Shown here in pieces: positions 1 through 6,388 of a stretch of 8,672 nucleotides of DNA; position 1 is the stretch's first letter; the number at the start of each line of letters is the position of its first letter. The stretch spans positions 1 to 8,672 of the forward strand of contig NZ_CALIJA010000125.1 of the NCBI RefSeq assembly GCF_938017615.1, in the 5' to 3' direction. The translations under genes and the position numbers were made by a program. The notes beneath the pieces were generated by a model. It ran no database searches and was not told where the DNA came from. It saw nothing but the letters and a program-made list of their open reading frames with translations. Origin of the DNA: an uncultured Campylobacter sp. (GTDB lineage Bacteria > Campylobacterota > Campylobacteria > Campylobacterales > Campylobacteraceae).

Positions 1-654
1 CGCGCGCTCAGTGCTTTGCGGCGTCTGCGGAGCCAAAGACTCGACAAACTCGCCAAAATCCGCGATCAGCCGCGCCTGAGATTTTGCGAGCAGATCGTTC
101 GTGCCCGCGCTCTCGTCTATGCGGTGCGGCAGCACGTAGACGGGTACGCCCATCTCGCGAGCCAGGCGCGCGCTTTGCAGCGAGCCGCTACGGGGCTCGG
201 CTTGAGCGACGATGAGCGCTTCGGACAGCGCCACGACGATACGGTTGCGCTGCAAAAACTGAAATCCGCGCGCGCTCACGCCGTCCTCATACTCGCTAAG
301 CGCGAGGCTATGCTCGTAAATTTTGCCGATCATGGCGGCGTTTTGCGCGGGATAAATTTGATCAAGGCCGTTTCCAAAAACCGCGATCGTGTTTGGAAAC
401 GCCCCTTCGTGCGCGGCTATGTCGCAGCCGATCGCCGCGCCGCTTACGACGCAAAAGTCCGCATCGCTCAAAGCGCGCGCGAGGCGCAGGATCAAATTTT
501 TGCTATAAACGCTCATCTTGCGCGAGCCCACGATCGAAATGCGGCGCTTTTGTAACATCGCCGGCTCGCCCCTAAAATACAGCCGCGCGGGCTCGCTCGC
601 ACCGAGTATTCTTAAGCTTGGAATTTTAAAACTAAGCTCACTCGTAGTACTCAT
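1..654 (-). CDS. dprA: DNA processing protein DprA (Smf), 3' end missing
   Basis: DprA binds incoming single-stranded DNA in the cytoplasm during natural transformation, protects it and loads RecA. The frame is open from an ATG at 654 to the left edge, giving 218 residues without a stop; short epsilonproteobacterial DprA proteins are around 250-260 residues, so about 40 are missing. Family motifs seen: SIVGSRK (residues 40-46), VSGAAIGCDIAAH (70-82, Rossmann glycine loop), GNGLDQIYP (94-102), and RNRIVVALSEALIVAQA (136-152) followed by the RSGSLQSARLA stretch (155-165). The protein starts almost directly at the Rossmann fold, without the N-terminal SAM-like domain of longer DprA proteins, as in other Campylobacter. 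The start overlaps the upstream deacetylase gene by 17 nt and has only a weak Shine-Dalgarno (GGA about 12 nt away), suggesting translational coupling. It is the last visible gene of the ilvC operon. Identity is secure; the exact start is less so. Confidence 0.95.
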   Translation of the reverse strand, partial: MSTTSELSFKIPSLRILGASEPARLYFRGEPAMLQKRRISIVGSRKMSVYSKNLILRLARALSDADFCVVSGAAIGCDIAAHEGAFPNTIAVFGNGLDQIYPAQNAAMIGKIYEHSLALSEYEDGVSARGFQFLQRNRIVVALSEALIVAQAEPRSGSLQSARLAREMGVPVYVLPHRIDESAGTNDLLAKSQARLIADFGEFVESLAPQTPQSTERA

Positions 655-1828
655 AAATTTCGTCCAAATACACTAAATCGACCTCGCCTAGGATGTCGGC
701 GCTGTTTGCAAGCGCGCGCAAAGTGGAGCTTTTGGGATGGCCGATGGCGATGGCGTAACCCTGCTTTTTAGCAAGCGTCACGGCTTCACGCAGCTTTTTA
801 CGCACCGCAGCGACGCTGTTTTGATTATCTAAAAACACATCGCGATGCACGTATCGCATGCCGAGCCCCTTCATCGCCGCCTTAGCCTTGGTAGCGGGGC
901 TCGTGCGCGAGTCGATAAATAAAAATCCATGCTCGTTCATCGCGCGCAGCAGATTTTGCATCGCGCGCTCGTCGGCGGTAAATTTAGAACCGGTATGGTT
1001 GTTTATAAATTTAGCATTTGGAAAGTCCGCGCGCAGCTTCGCTATGACGCCGTTTAGCTTCTCGTAATTATCCGAAGCTCGCAGCGTCGCGGAATTATTT
1101 TTAGCAGAGCTTGCTTCCATCGGCAGGTGGATCGCGTAATGCGCAAAGCCGCGAGCGAGTGAGCGCGTGTCCTTGCGCTGATACTCGGGCGGGAAGATGG
1201 ACGGCGTCACGCGCACGGGCAGCGCAGCGATCTTTTGCGCCTGCTCGTCGGTACCTACGTCGTCGATGATGATCGCTAGCTTTGCGCGAGAGCCTGCAGG
1301 CAAAGCCTTGCGCGGCGATTTAGAAAGATCGTCCGCACTGCCGGAAGCGTGGCTTTGCGCGATAGAATTTATGGAATTTTCGGGCGCAGAATTTACCGCG
1401 ATAAAATTTACGTCAGGTCCTTCATCCGCCGAATTTGCAGCAACGGAATTTGCGGAAGCCATAGAATTTACGGAATTTTGCGAATCGCCGTTTGCGGAAT
1501 TTTCTCCTGCGGAATTCCGCCGTGCGGGCTCGATGCTCATCTTCGGCGCGGTTACGTTTTGCTCGGCGATCTTATCGAGCTCCTTTTGAATCAGAGCTTC
1601 CTTCTGTGCAGCGCTTAAACGCGGTCGCTTACCCTGTGACTGCGAAGAGGCTTCGGAAGCTTGCTTGCGCGAGCTTTGCTGCAACGCAGCCTTATTGCCC
1701 GAAAATACGAGATCCAAAACCGCGTAGGTAACCGCGCCGCTTAAAAAGCATAAGATTACGACAAAGGCGATCGCTATGTAATTGATCGGGCGCTTTTTGC
1801 GGCGCTCGCGTGGATTTGTATTAGCCAA
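638..1828 (-). CDS. Divergent polysaccharide deacetylase (YibQ/DUF610 family), membrane-anchored
   Basis: A 396-residue protein with a basic N-terminus and one membrane segment (about residues 16-42), which should place the rest in the periplasm. Residues 45-100 are a Gln/Lys/Ala-rich stalk, 105-154 an Asn-Ser-rich linker, and about 182-396 a Polysacc_deac_2 domain. Motifs in order: LAIIIDDVG (184-192), HLPMEA (234-239), NNHTGSKFT (276-284), FIDSRTS (304-310), VFLDNQ (331-336) and AIAIGHPKSSTL (359-370), so the candidate metal and catalytic Asp/His residues are present. The family is thought to act on glycans, but the substrate is unknown. The start is a TTG at 1828, 13 nt after the ilvC stop. 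There is a weak GAG ribosome site, an in-frame TGA just upstream, and no ATG before the membrane segment, so an early non-ATG start is forced. Co-transcription with ilvC and dprA is very likely. The linker carries ten RAATTY words. Confidence 0.88.
   Translation of the reverse strand: MANTNPRERRKKRPINYIAIAFVVILCFLSGAVTYAVLDLVFSGNKAALQQSSRKQASEASSQSQGKRPRLSAAQKEALIQKELDKIAEQNVTAPKMSIEPARRNSAGENSANGDSQNSVNSMASANSVAANSADEGPDVNFIAVNSAPENSINSIAQSHASGSADDLSKSPRKALPAGSRAKLAIIIDDVGTDEQAQKIAALPVRVTPSIFPPEYQRKDTRSLARGFAHYAIHLPMEASSAKNNSATLRASDNYEKLNGVIAKLRADFPNAKFINNHTGSKFTADERAMQNLLRAMNEHGFLFIDSRTSPATKAKAAMKGLGMRYVHRDVFLDNQNSVAAVRKKLREAVTLAKKQGYAIAIGHPKSSTLRALANSADILGEVDLVYLDEIYEYYE
1365..1517 (-). 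repeat. RAATTY cluster encoding the Asn-Ser linker of the deacetylase
   Basis: Ten RAATTY words start at 1365, 1374, 1389, 1404, 1431, 1446, 1464, 1473, 1497 and 1512. Every spacing (9, 15, 15, 27, 15, 18, 9, 24, 15) is a multiple of three. On the coding strand nine give Asn-Ser and one gives Asn-Phe, at residues 105-154. The units between are degenerate, often with CGG or GCGG before the word on the plus strand. The segment lies between the membrane stalk and the catalytic domain, where length and sequence are usually unconstrained. Confidence 0.8.
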
Positions 1829-1841
1829 AGCTCAGCCGAAA

Positions 1842-2864
1842 TCAGTTTTTATCTTTGTTTATGAGCTTGCCTTTGGCGATCCACGGCATCATCGCGCGAA
1901 GCTTCTCGCCGGTTTTGGTAAGCAAGCTATTTGCCGTGATATTGCGCTCGGCGTTCATTCGCACGTAGCCAGCTTTGCGCTCGAGGATGAAGTCTTTTGC
2001 AAATTTGCCGTTTTGGATCTCCTTTAGCACCTCTTTCATCGCCGCTTTGCTGCTTTCGTTTACGACGCGGTTTCCGCTTACGTAATCGCCGTATTCTGCG
2101 GTGTTTGAGATCGAATAGCGCATATCTGCCATGCCGCCTTGATAGATGAGATCCACGATCAGCTTCATCTCGTGCTGACACTCAAAATACGCCATCTCGG
2201 GCTCATATCCCGCCTCGACGAGGGTCTCAAAGCCTGCGTTGATGAGCGCGCAAAGTCCGCCGCAAAGCACAGCCTGCTCGCCGAAAAGATCGGTCTCGGT
2301 CTCTGCTTTAAAAGTCGTTTCGATGATGCCGGTGCGGCCGCCGCCGATCGCACTTGCGTAGCTTAGAGCAAGCTCTTTGGCTCTGCCGCTTTCGTTTTGC
2401 GAAACGGCGATCAGCATCGGCACTCCGCCGCCGCTTACAAACTCATTGCGGACGGTGTGGCCCGGGGCTTTCGGAGCGATCATAATGCAATCGATGCCCT
2501 TTGGAGGGACGATCTGTCCGAAGTGGATATTAAAGCCGTGCGCAAACGCGATCGCATTGCCCTCGCTCAAATTCGGCTCGATCTCCGCTTTGAAAATGTC
2601 GCTTTGAAACTCATCGGGCGTTAGGATCATTACGACGTCTGCGGCCTTCGTAGCCTCGCCGACGCTCATTACTTTAAAGCCCTTCGCCTCGGCCTTGCTC
2701 CAGCTCGCGCCACCCTTTTTTAGACCCACGATAACCTCTACGCCGCTATCGCGCAAATTTTCGGCGTGAGCGTGTCCTTGCGAGCCGAAGCCGATCATAG
2801 CGACCTTTTTGGCCTTAATCAAACCCAAATCGCAATCTTTGTCGTAAAAAACGTTTATTGCCAT
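1842..2864 (-). CDS. ilvC: Ketol-acid reductoisomerase (NADP+)
   Basis: Cytoplasmic enzyme of valine, leucine and isoleucine synthesis. It isomerises and reduces acetolactate or acetohydroxybutyrate to the dihydroxy acid using NAD(P)H and Mg2+. At 340 residues it is a normal short class I enzyme. The nucleotide-binding loop GFGSQGHA is at residues 25-32 and the catalytic-region histidine at 109 in FAHGFNIHFG. The metal ligands of the KARI domain are D192 and E196 (ETDLFGEQ) and E228 and E232 (YFECQHE), and the substrate-binding serine is S253 (RYSISNTAEYG). No key residue is missing. The ATG at 2864 has AAGGA 6 nt upstream. It is the first gene of the minus-strand operon with the deacetylase and dprA, and is divergent from proC. 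The cofactor loop (residues 47-56) was not used to decide between NADPH and NADH. Confidence 0.98.
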   Translation of the reverse strand: MAINVFYDKDCDLGLIKAKKVAMIGFGSQGHAHAENLRDSGVEVIVGLKKGGASWSKAEAKGFKVMSVGEATKAADVVMILTPDEFQSDIFKAEIEPNLSEGNAIAFAHGFNIHFGQIVPPKGIDCIMIAPKAPGHTVRNEFVSGGGVPMLIAVSQNESGRAKELALSYASAIGGGRTGIIETTFKAETETDLFGEQAVLCGGLCALINAGFETLVEAGYEPEMAYFECQHEMKLIVDLIYQGGMADMRYSISNTAEYGDYVSGNRVVNESSKAAMKEVLKEIQNGKFAKDFILERKAGYVRMNAERNITANSLLTKTGEKLRAMMPWIAKGKLINKDKN

Positions 2865-2895
2865 AACGCATCCTTTTTTAAAAAATTTAGGCGAG

Positions 2896-2901
2896 ATTGT
2901 A
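2896..2901 (-). promoter_or_regulatory. Candidate -10 box of the ilvC operon
   Basis: On the minus strand TACAAT is preceded by AAATTTTAGC, which fits the Campylobacter sigma-70 pattern of a T-rich stretch just before a TATAAT-like box. Transcription would begin near 2889, giving a leader of about 25 nt before the ilvC ATG, too short for a leader-peptide attenuator. No -35 element is clear. Inferred from sequence only. Confidence 0.45.
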
Positions 2902-2964
2902 GCTAAAATTTGCTTTTACGTAGATAAACCGCGCACCGCAAGGGCGGATAAAGAAATTTTGAGC

Positions 2965-2970
2965 TATCAT
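2965..2970 (+). promoter_or_regulatory. Candidate -10 box of proC
   Basis: TATCAT lies in the context AAATTTTGAGC-TATCAT-T, about 32 nt before the proC ATG. The 9-mer GCTATCATT, also preceded by an AAATTT word, recurs before the gene at 5459, at similar distance from its start, which supports both as promoters. CATAAT at 2976-2981 is an alternative. Confidence 0.35.
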
Positions 2971-3002
2971 TGAGGCATAATTTAGCTTTAAAAGGGGCGA
3001 AA

Positions 3003-3959
3003 ATGAAAGTGGGATTTATCGGCGGCGGAAATATGGGCGAGGCTATGATCGCAGCACTTTGCAGAGCTAGCGGGCGAGATTGCGCGGCGAGCAGAGAAAA
3101 TTTTACAGAGGATAAAGAAAAGTTCGCGCGCGGCGAGCGGAATTTTATTTCCGATGCTCAAAATTTTACCGCTTGCGAGCGGAATTTCGCAAATTTAGAG
3201 CAGAATTTTGCGAGCCGCGAACGTGATTTCGCCTGTGTGCAGCCCCGCTCCGAGACAAAACTAGAAGTCCTAGCCTACGCCAGAAGCAAAAACGAAACCT
3301 TACGCAAGCGCTACGGCGTGCAAATTTTAGAGGGCGAGACGCAGCTGGCGCACGCGGCGGATATTATCGTGCTCGCGACCAAGCCCGCCAGTTACGAGGG
3401 GATTTTGCACCTGATCGCGCCCGAGCTCGCGGGCAAAATCCTGCTTCTTTTGGCGCCGAATTTCAAGCTGGAGTGCGCCCAAAATATCGTAGGTACGGAC
3501 GTTTTCGTGGCTAGAGCTATGCCAAACGTCGCTGCGAGTATCGGCGCGTCGGCTACGGCGCTGTGCTACGGCGAGTATTTTGATGAGGCTAGTCGGGAGA
3601 TCGTACGAGCGCTAGCTGCCAAAATCGGCAAATTCTACGAAATAGACGAGGCAGGTTTTGCCGCATTTACGGGGATCGCAGGGAGTCTGCCTGCGTATGT
3701 GTGCGCCTTTATCGAGGCTGCGGCGGATGCGGGCGTGCGGGGCGGACTGCCGCGGGCGCTATGCTACGACGCGGTAGCGGCGGCGGTAGAGGGCACGGCG
3801 CGCCTGCTACAAAGCGGCAGGCGCCCATCGGAGCTCAAAGACGCCGTCTGCTCGCCTGCGGGTACGACGATAGAGGGGCTGGCGGCACTGGAGGCGGCTG
3901 GGTTTCGCGCAGCGGTGATGGCGGCGATCGAGGCGTGCATCGCCAAAGCTCGCGGCTAG
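3003..3959 (+). CDS. proC: Pyrroline-5-carboxylate reductase with a heptad-repeat insertion
   Basis: Last step of proline synthesis: NAD(P)H-dependent reduction of 1-pyrroline-5-carboxylate to L-proline in the cytoplasm. The N-terminal Rossmann loop is FIGGGNMGEAM (residues 5-15). Further on come ATKP, the RAMPN motif, GSLPAYVCAFIEAAADAG, GLPRAL, ELKDAVCSPAGTT and the C-terminal IEACI helix, so the catalytic and dimer regions look complete. GSLPAY replaces the usual GSGPAY or GSSPAY. The protein is 318 residues, against about 240-275 usual. The excess lies at about residues 24-85, between the first helix and second strand of the Rossmann fold, and is a charged seven-residue repeat. I chose the ATG at 3003 because AAGGGG sits 5 nt upstream and the Rossmann strand starts at once; an in-frame TTG at 2970 would only add 11 residues. 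Divergent from ilvC. Identity is firm; that it is active is inferred. Confidence 0.93.
   Translation: MKVGFIGGGNMGEAMIAALCRASGRDCAASRENFTEDKEKFARGERNFISDAQNFTACERNFANLEQNFASRERDFACVQPRSETKLEVLAYARSKNETLRKRYGVQILEGETQLAHAADIIVLATKPASYEGILHLIAPELAGKILLLLAPNFKLECAQNIVGTDVFVARAMPNVAASIGASATALCYGEYFDEASREIVRALAAKIGKFYEIDEAGFAAFTGIAGSLPAYVCAFIEAAADAGVRGGLPRALCYDAVAAAVEGTARLLQSGRRPSELKDAVCSPAGTTIEGLAALEAAGFRAAVMAAIEACIAKARG
3099..3245 (+). repeat. Seven degenerate 21-bp tandem units inside proC
   Basis: Seven 21-bp units start at 3099, 3120, 3141, 3162, 3183, 3204 and 3225. Each begins with a codon pair of the form AAT-TTY (or AAG/GAT-TTC) and often ends GAG/GAA-CGG/CAG. The protein has Phe at residues 34, 41, 48, 55, 62, 69 and 76, exactly every seven, with consensus N-F-x-x-x-E-R. 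Five of the seven units keep a complete RAATTY word; the second and seventh have lost it but keep the Phe. The unit is two turns of B-DNA long, so the words face the same side. Confidence 0.85.
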
Positions 3960-4072
3960 CCTCATCGCACCTCGTCGGTTTCGGGTTTCAAACACAGCGC
4001 GTTTGCTGGCGCGCTAGCATTGGTGTTCTGCACGGGCGCTCTAGCTAAATTTTGTCTTATCTTTAAATCAAA

Positions 4073-4136
4073 CGAGCTTGCCACTCCTGCAGCGGCGGAA
4101 TTTACGAGCCTTATGGTAAACGAGCCGGCAAGCTCG
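4073..4136. repeat. Inverted repeat, 10-bp perfect arms
   Basis: CGAGCTTGCC at 4073-4082 is the exact reverse complement of GGCAAGCTCG at 4127-4136, with a 44-nt loop. It lies about 115 nt downstream of proC in the convergent gap and could act in transcription termination or RNA stability, but there is no T-run. Confidence 0.5.
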
Positions 4137-4203
4137 CATTGCATTTAAAATTTTAAAATTTAGAGATTTGTAAAATTTTAGGTCAAAATTTACGATTAAA
4201 ATT

Positions 4204-4229
4204 CTAAATTTACAGGCTTATAAATTTAG
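4204..4229. repeat. Small AT hairpin, 9-bp arms
   Basis: CTAAATTTA (4204-4212) and TAAATTTAG (4221-4229) are exact reverse complements around an 8-nt loop. Each arm contains AAATTT. It is a plausible weak bidirectional terminator between convergent genes, or simply two neighbouring copies of the palindromic word. Confidence 0.45.
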
Positions 4230-4242
4230 TGATCGCAACAGA

Positions 4243-4305
4243 GCTAAATTTTGATTTTTAGTAGAGCAAGTTTGGCATCCATAACCATTAAAATCAAAAT
4301 TTAGC
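4243..4305. repeat. Long inverted repeat, 16-bp perfect arms
   Basis: The arm GCTAAATTTTGATTTT at 4243-4258 is exactly reverse-complementary to AAAATCAAAATTTAGC at 4290-4305, with a 31-nt loop. The match is far longer than the shared palindromic core explains. The right arm covers the stop of the weak frame 4301-4657. Similar in size and core to the repeat at 8327-8388. Confidence 0.75.
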
Positions 4306-4657
4306 GCAGCATAGGGAGATGCGCCCGCGACTGCGAACTTGCTGGATAAAAAATCAAGCCAAGAACGCAAGCGCTAAATAGTGCGTCCTGCGCTGCGGTC
4401 TTGCGAGATACAAACGCAAGCTGCAAAATTTCATCGCTCGCGTGAATAGAAAACCAAACAAGCCGCGCCGAAACGTATTTGATTACCAGAGCGAGCCGCA
4501 TCAAAACATATTCCGCCGCCCGTGCGAGCCTTAAATTTAAACTGCGTTTCGCCGCCGAGCGATAAACCAAATCCATGCGCCAAATCCTGCCGAGCTGTGC
4601 AATAAAATTTAACTTTTCATCCAGCCGAAACTTCGCACGCAAAGCCGCGATAAGCAA
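4301..4657 (-). CDS. Doubtful hypothetical ORF
   Basis: A 118-residue frame beginning with TTG, 2 nt after the stop of the upstream minus-strand gene. AAGGA lies about 12 nt before the TTG, too far for a good ribosome site. The product is Arg/Ala/Leu-rich, with no motif, membrane segment or family I recognise. The frame is open through a stretch where other frames are closed, and its position suggests possible translational coupling, so I keep it with low confidence. It could equally be chance or a decayed gene. Comparison with related strains would decide: a conserved frame with synonymous substitutions would support it. Confidence 0.2.
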   Translation of the reverse strand: MLIAALRAKFRLDEKLNFIAQLGRIWRMDLVYRSAAKRSLNLRLARAAEYVLMRLALVIKYVSARLVWFSIHASDEILQLAFVSRKTAAQDALFSACVLGLIFYPASSQSRAHLPMLR

Positions 4658-4659
4658 TA

Positions 4660-5298
4660 TTATATAAATTCCTTCTCCAAAGGCTGCATCGCGTTGCCGT
4701 CTGCGTCAAAAAGCACCCGCCCGCAGACCTCGCAGACTTCATCTCTAGGCGACGGCTCGTCCGCGTCCAGCTGCCACGCCGACATCTCGCCGCACTCGCA
4801 GTTTATGACATAAAGGATCTGCCTTTTGCGGCGCTTACCCCACGGCACGATATCCCAAAACAGCTCTTTGCGCTTTGCCATTTTCTTAAAATCCCGCTCG
4901 GCGTCCTTATGCGCGATAAATAGATAAAAAGCGTCGTTATGAAGGTCCAAGGCAAAGAGCCTAAAATCGCTCTTTTTCAGTGCCTTTTGAAACTCGTTCA
5001 TCAAAAATAGACTCGCGTCGCCGCGCTTAAAATCCTCTTTTTTCGCCTCTTTTTCAAGCTTGGCGTAAATTTTATCGCACTCTAGAGCCACGCCGCTTTG
5101 CAGCGCATCAAGCCTAGAGCGGATAAATTTACCCACATCGCCCGTGCTATCCTCGCCCGCCCAGTCAAGCACCCGCACGAGCCCTTTTGCGATAAGCGCG
5201 TCCAAAAACTCGCCGTCACCAAGCTCGCCTATCTTTTCAAAACCCTCCGTTTCGCCCGCCGTCAAATGCTTTAAAACGCAGCACTGATCTTTCGTCAT
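4660..5298 (-). CDS. Uncharacterised protein with CxC...CxxC zinc-ligand pattern
   Basis: 212 residues, probably cytoplasmic, with no signal peptide or membrane segment. I do not recognise the family. Residues 1-65 are acidic and helical in look (with VRVLDWAGED at 41-50), 70-115 very charged and lysine-rich, 112-130 beta-like (FALDLHNDAFYLFIAH). At the C-terminus four cysteines (C167, C169, C189, C192) form a C-x-C and C-x-x-C pair 20 residues apart, compatible with a zinc ribbon. C6 and C7 at the start are additional. The ATG at 5298 is preferred over an in-frame GTG at 5337 because AAGGAG lies 6 nt upstream of it. Divergent from the probable DUF4299 gene, with 160 bp between starts. Nothing in the sequence fixes a function. 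Confidence 0.8.
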   Translation of the reverse strand: MTKDQCCVLKHLTAGETEGFEKIGELGDGEFLDALIAKGLVRVLDWAGEDSTGDVGKFIRSRLDALQSGVALECDKIYAKLEKEAKKEDFKRGDASLFLMNEFQKALKKSDFRLFALDLHNDAFYLFIAHKDAERDFKKMAKRKELFWDIVPWGKRRKRQILYVINCECGEMSAWQLDADEPSPRDEVCEVCGRVLFDADGNAMQPLEKEFI

Positions 5299-5341
5299 TT
5301 TCGCTCCTTTGATTAAATTTACCGCCTGTATGCCCACTTAA

Positions 5342-5347
5342 ATTTTA
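5342..5347 (-). promoter_or_regulatory. Candidate -10 box for the gene at 4660-5298
   Basis: On the minus strand TTTTTGAGAG is followed by TAAAAT, which fits the Campylobacter pattern of a T-rich run just before the -10. It would give a leader of roughly 37 nt. No clear -35. Confidence 0.35.
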
Positions 5348-5425
5348 CTCTCAAAAAGCTTTAAGCTTACTTTTCGAAACTCCTTGCGCTGCAAATTTAG
5401 CTCGCTGCGGCGGGTAAAATTTCGC

Positions 5426-5431
5426 TATCAT
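5426..5431 (+). promoter_or_regulatory. Candidate -10 box for the gene at 5459
   Basis: TATCAT in the context AAATTTCGC-TATCAT-T, 28 nt before the GTG start. It shares GCTATCATT, and an AAATTT word just upstream, with the proC leader. Inferred from this similarity and spacing. Confidence 0.35.
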
Positions 5432-5458
5432 TTTGCCAATTTAACAAAGGAGAAAAGG

Positions 5459-6388
5459 GTGAGCGTAGAATTTCGCATCAAAAACAAAAAGCGCCTGCTA
5501 TTTATGGGCTATTCAGACGCCATGAGCGTAGGCAAGGCATTGGAGCTACTGCCCGATCTATCGGTATTTGGCATAGACGAGAGCGCCGAGGACTTTGACG
5601 AGAGGGCGTTTTTAAAATCACCTTTGAGCGAGTATGAGTGTTTGATTTTGGGCGTGCGGGGCAAGAGCGGGCGCGGGATGGAGGTTAGCTACGATGAGGA
5701 TCAGCAAAGCTACGCCGTGCGCGTAAATACGCCCGCGACGATCTTTGATTGGGTTTTGGCGATCTCGTATCTGCAGGCACTATCTAAGCAGCTGGGGGGC
5801 GAGATCGCGGATGAAAACGGCGAAATTTACACCCACGACAGGATAGAGCAATTCGACTACGAGCGCGATATATCGGCGGGGCTACATTCGATAGATCAAC
5901 ACTTAAGCGGCGATACGGAGGTAAATTTTTGCTACGGGGTGCAGAGGCCTTTTGCGATAAACCGCGCGATGATGGATGAAATTTTAGCCTCGTATAACCC
6001 CGCCGCCGAGTTTAGTAAGCGGCTAACCGAAGTGCAATACCTCGACGCTTACAGCGCGCACCAGAGGTTTTACCGAAATGGGGATGACGGTACGATAATG
6101 GGCTCATACGCGCTCACGCAGGACCTGCCCACTATCCTGCCCTACAAGCCGTTTGTGGAGTGGCAAAACGCGGAGATGCTGAAAAATAGCGACGTAGCGC
6201 GCTGGCCGATCGCGCTCATAGGCATCGAGGGCGACAAAAATGACGCAGGTAACTACCGCGCCATCACCGAGCTGGAATACGGCGAGTTTATCGCGCGGCT
6301 GCCGAAGCGAAACTACCGCTTCATCGATGCGAGCTATATTTTGGCTGACGGGCTAAACGTCAATCAGCTAAAGGCGCTGGCGGGCTAA
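5459..6388 (+). CDS. Probable DUF4299 family protein, function unknown
   Basis: 309 residues beginning at a GTG with AAGGAG 6 nt upstream; this clear ribosome site decides the start over an in-frame ATG at 5384, which has none. The N-terminus SVEFRIKNKKRLL (2-14), the MSVGKALELL stretch (22-31) and the overall length resemble what I recall of DUF4299, but I could not check it. Soluble and acidic, with no signal peptide, membrane segment or recognised catalytic motif. Distinct segments are TIFDWVLAISYLQALSKQLGGEI (from 94), a Tyr/Phe-rich middle (around 155-210) and a C-terminal RNYRFIDASYILADG (284-298). It is divergent from the cysteine-pair protein, sharing the 160-bp gap, and followed by a repeat-rich gap. 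No function is proposed. Confidence 0.8.
   Translation: MSVEFRIKNKKRLLFMGYSDAMSVGKALELLPDLSVFGIDESAEDFDERAFLKSPLSEYECLILGVRGKSGRGMEVSYDEDQQSYAVRVNTPATIFDWVLAISYLQALSKQLGGEIADENGEIYTHDRIEQFDYERDISAGLHSIDQHLSGDTEVNFCYGVQRPFAINRAMMDEILASYNPAAEFSKRLTEVQYLDAYSAHQRFYRNGDDGTIMGSYALTQDLPTILPYKPFVEWQNAEMLKNSDVARWPIALIGIEGDKNDAGNYRAITELEYGEFIARLPKRNYRFIDASYILADGLNVNQLKALAG

Larger units (their letters stand above)
3960..4659. other. AT-rich intergenic stretch between convergent genes
   Basis: About 700 bases with no convincing gene. The first 120 or so are mixed composition. From about 4141 to 4305 the sequence is dominated by AAATTT-type words (nine RAATTY sites) with several inverted repeats, listed separately. 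The right half carries one weak minus-strand frame (4301-4657). No classical GC stem with a T-run was found directly after proC, so its termination point is uncertain. No tRNA-like or other RNA structure was recognised. Confidence 0.6.

Noticed and set aside
16..555. Plus-strand frame of 179 residues
   Set aside because: It is the shadow of dprA, whose conserved motifs are on the minus strand.
1197..1618. Plus-strand frames with repeated Glu-Phe or Ile-Tyr-Gly-Ile pieces
   Set aside because: They arise from the RAATTY cluster read opposite the deacetylase gene, which has clear family motifs.
3996..4015. Terminator of proC (AGCGCG / CGCGCT hairpin)
   Set aside because: The stem is only 6 bp and no T-run follows it.
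3701..4048. Gly/Arg-rich plus-strand frame overlapping the end of proC
   Set aside because: Composition is that of GC-rich sequence read out of frame, and proC motifs lie in the other frame.
4141..4310. Replication origin or AT-rich unwinding region
   Set aside because: No DnaA-box cluster and no origin-associated genes were seen; the AT-richness is explained by repeated AAATTT words.
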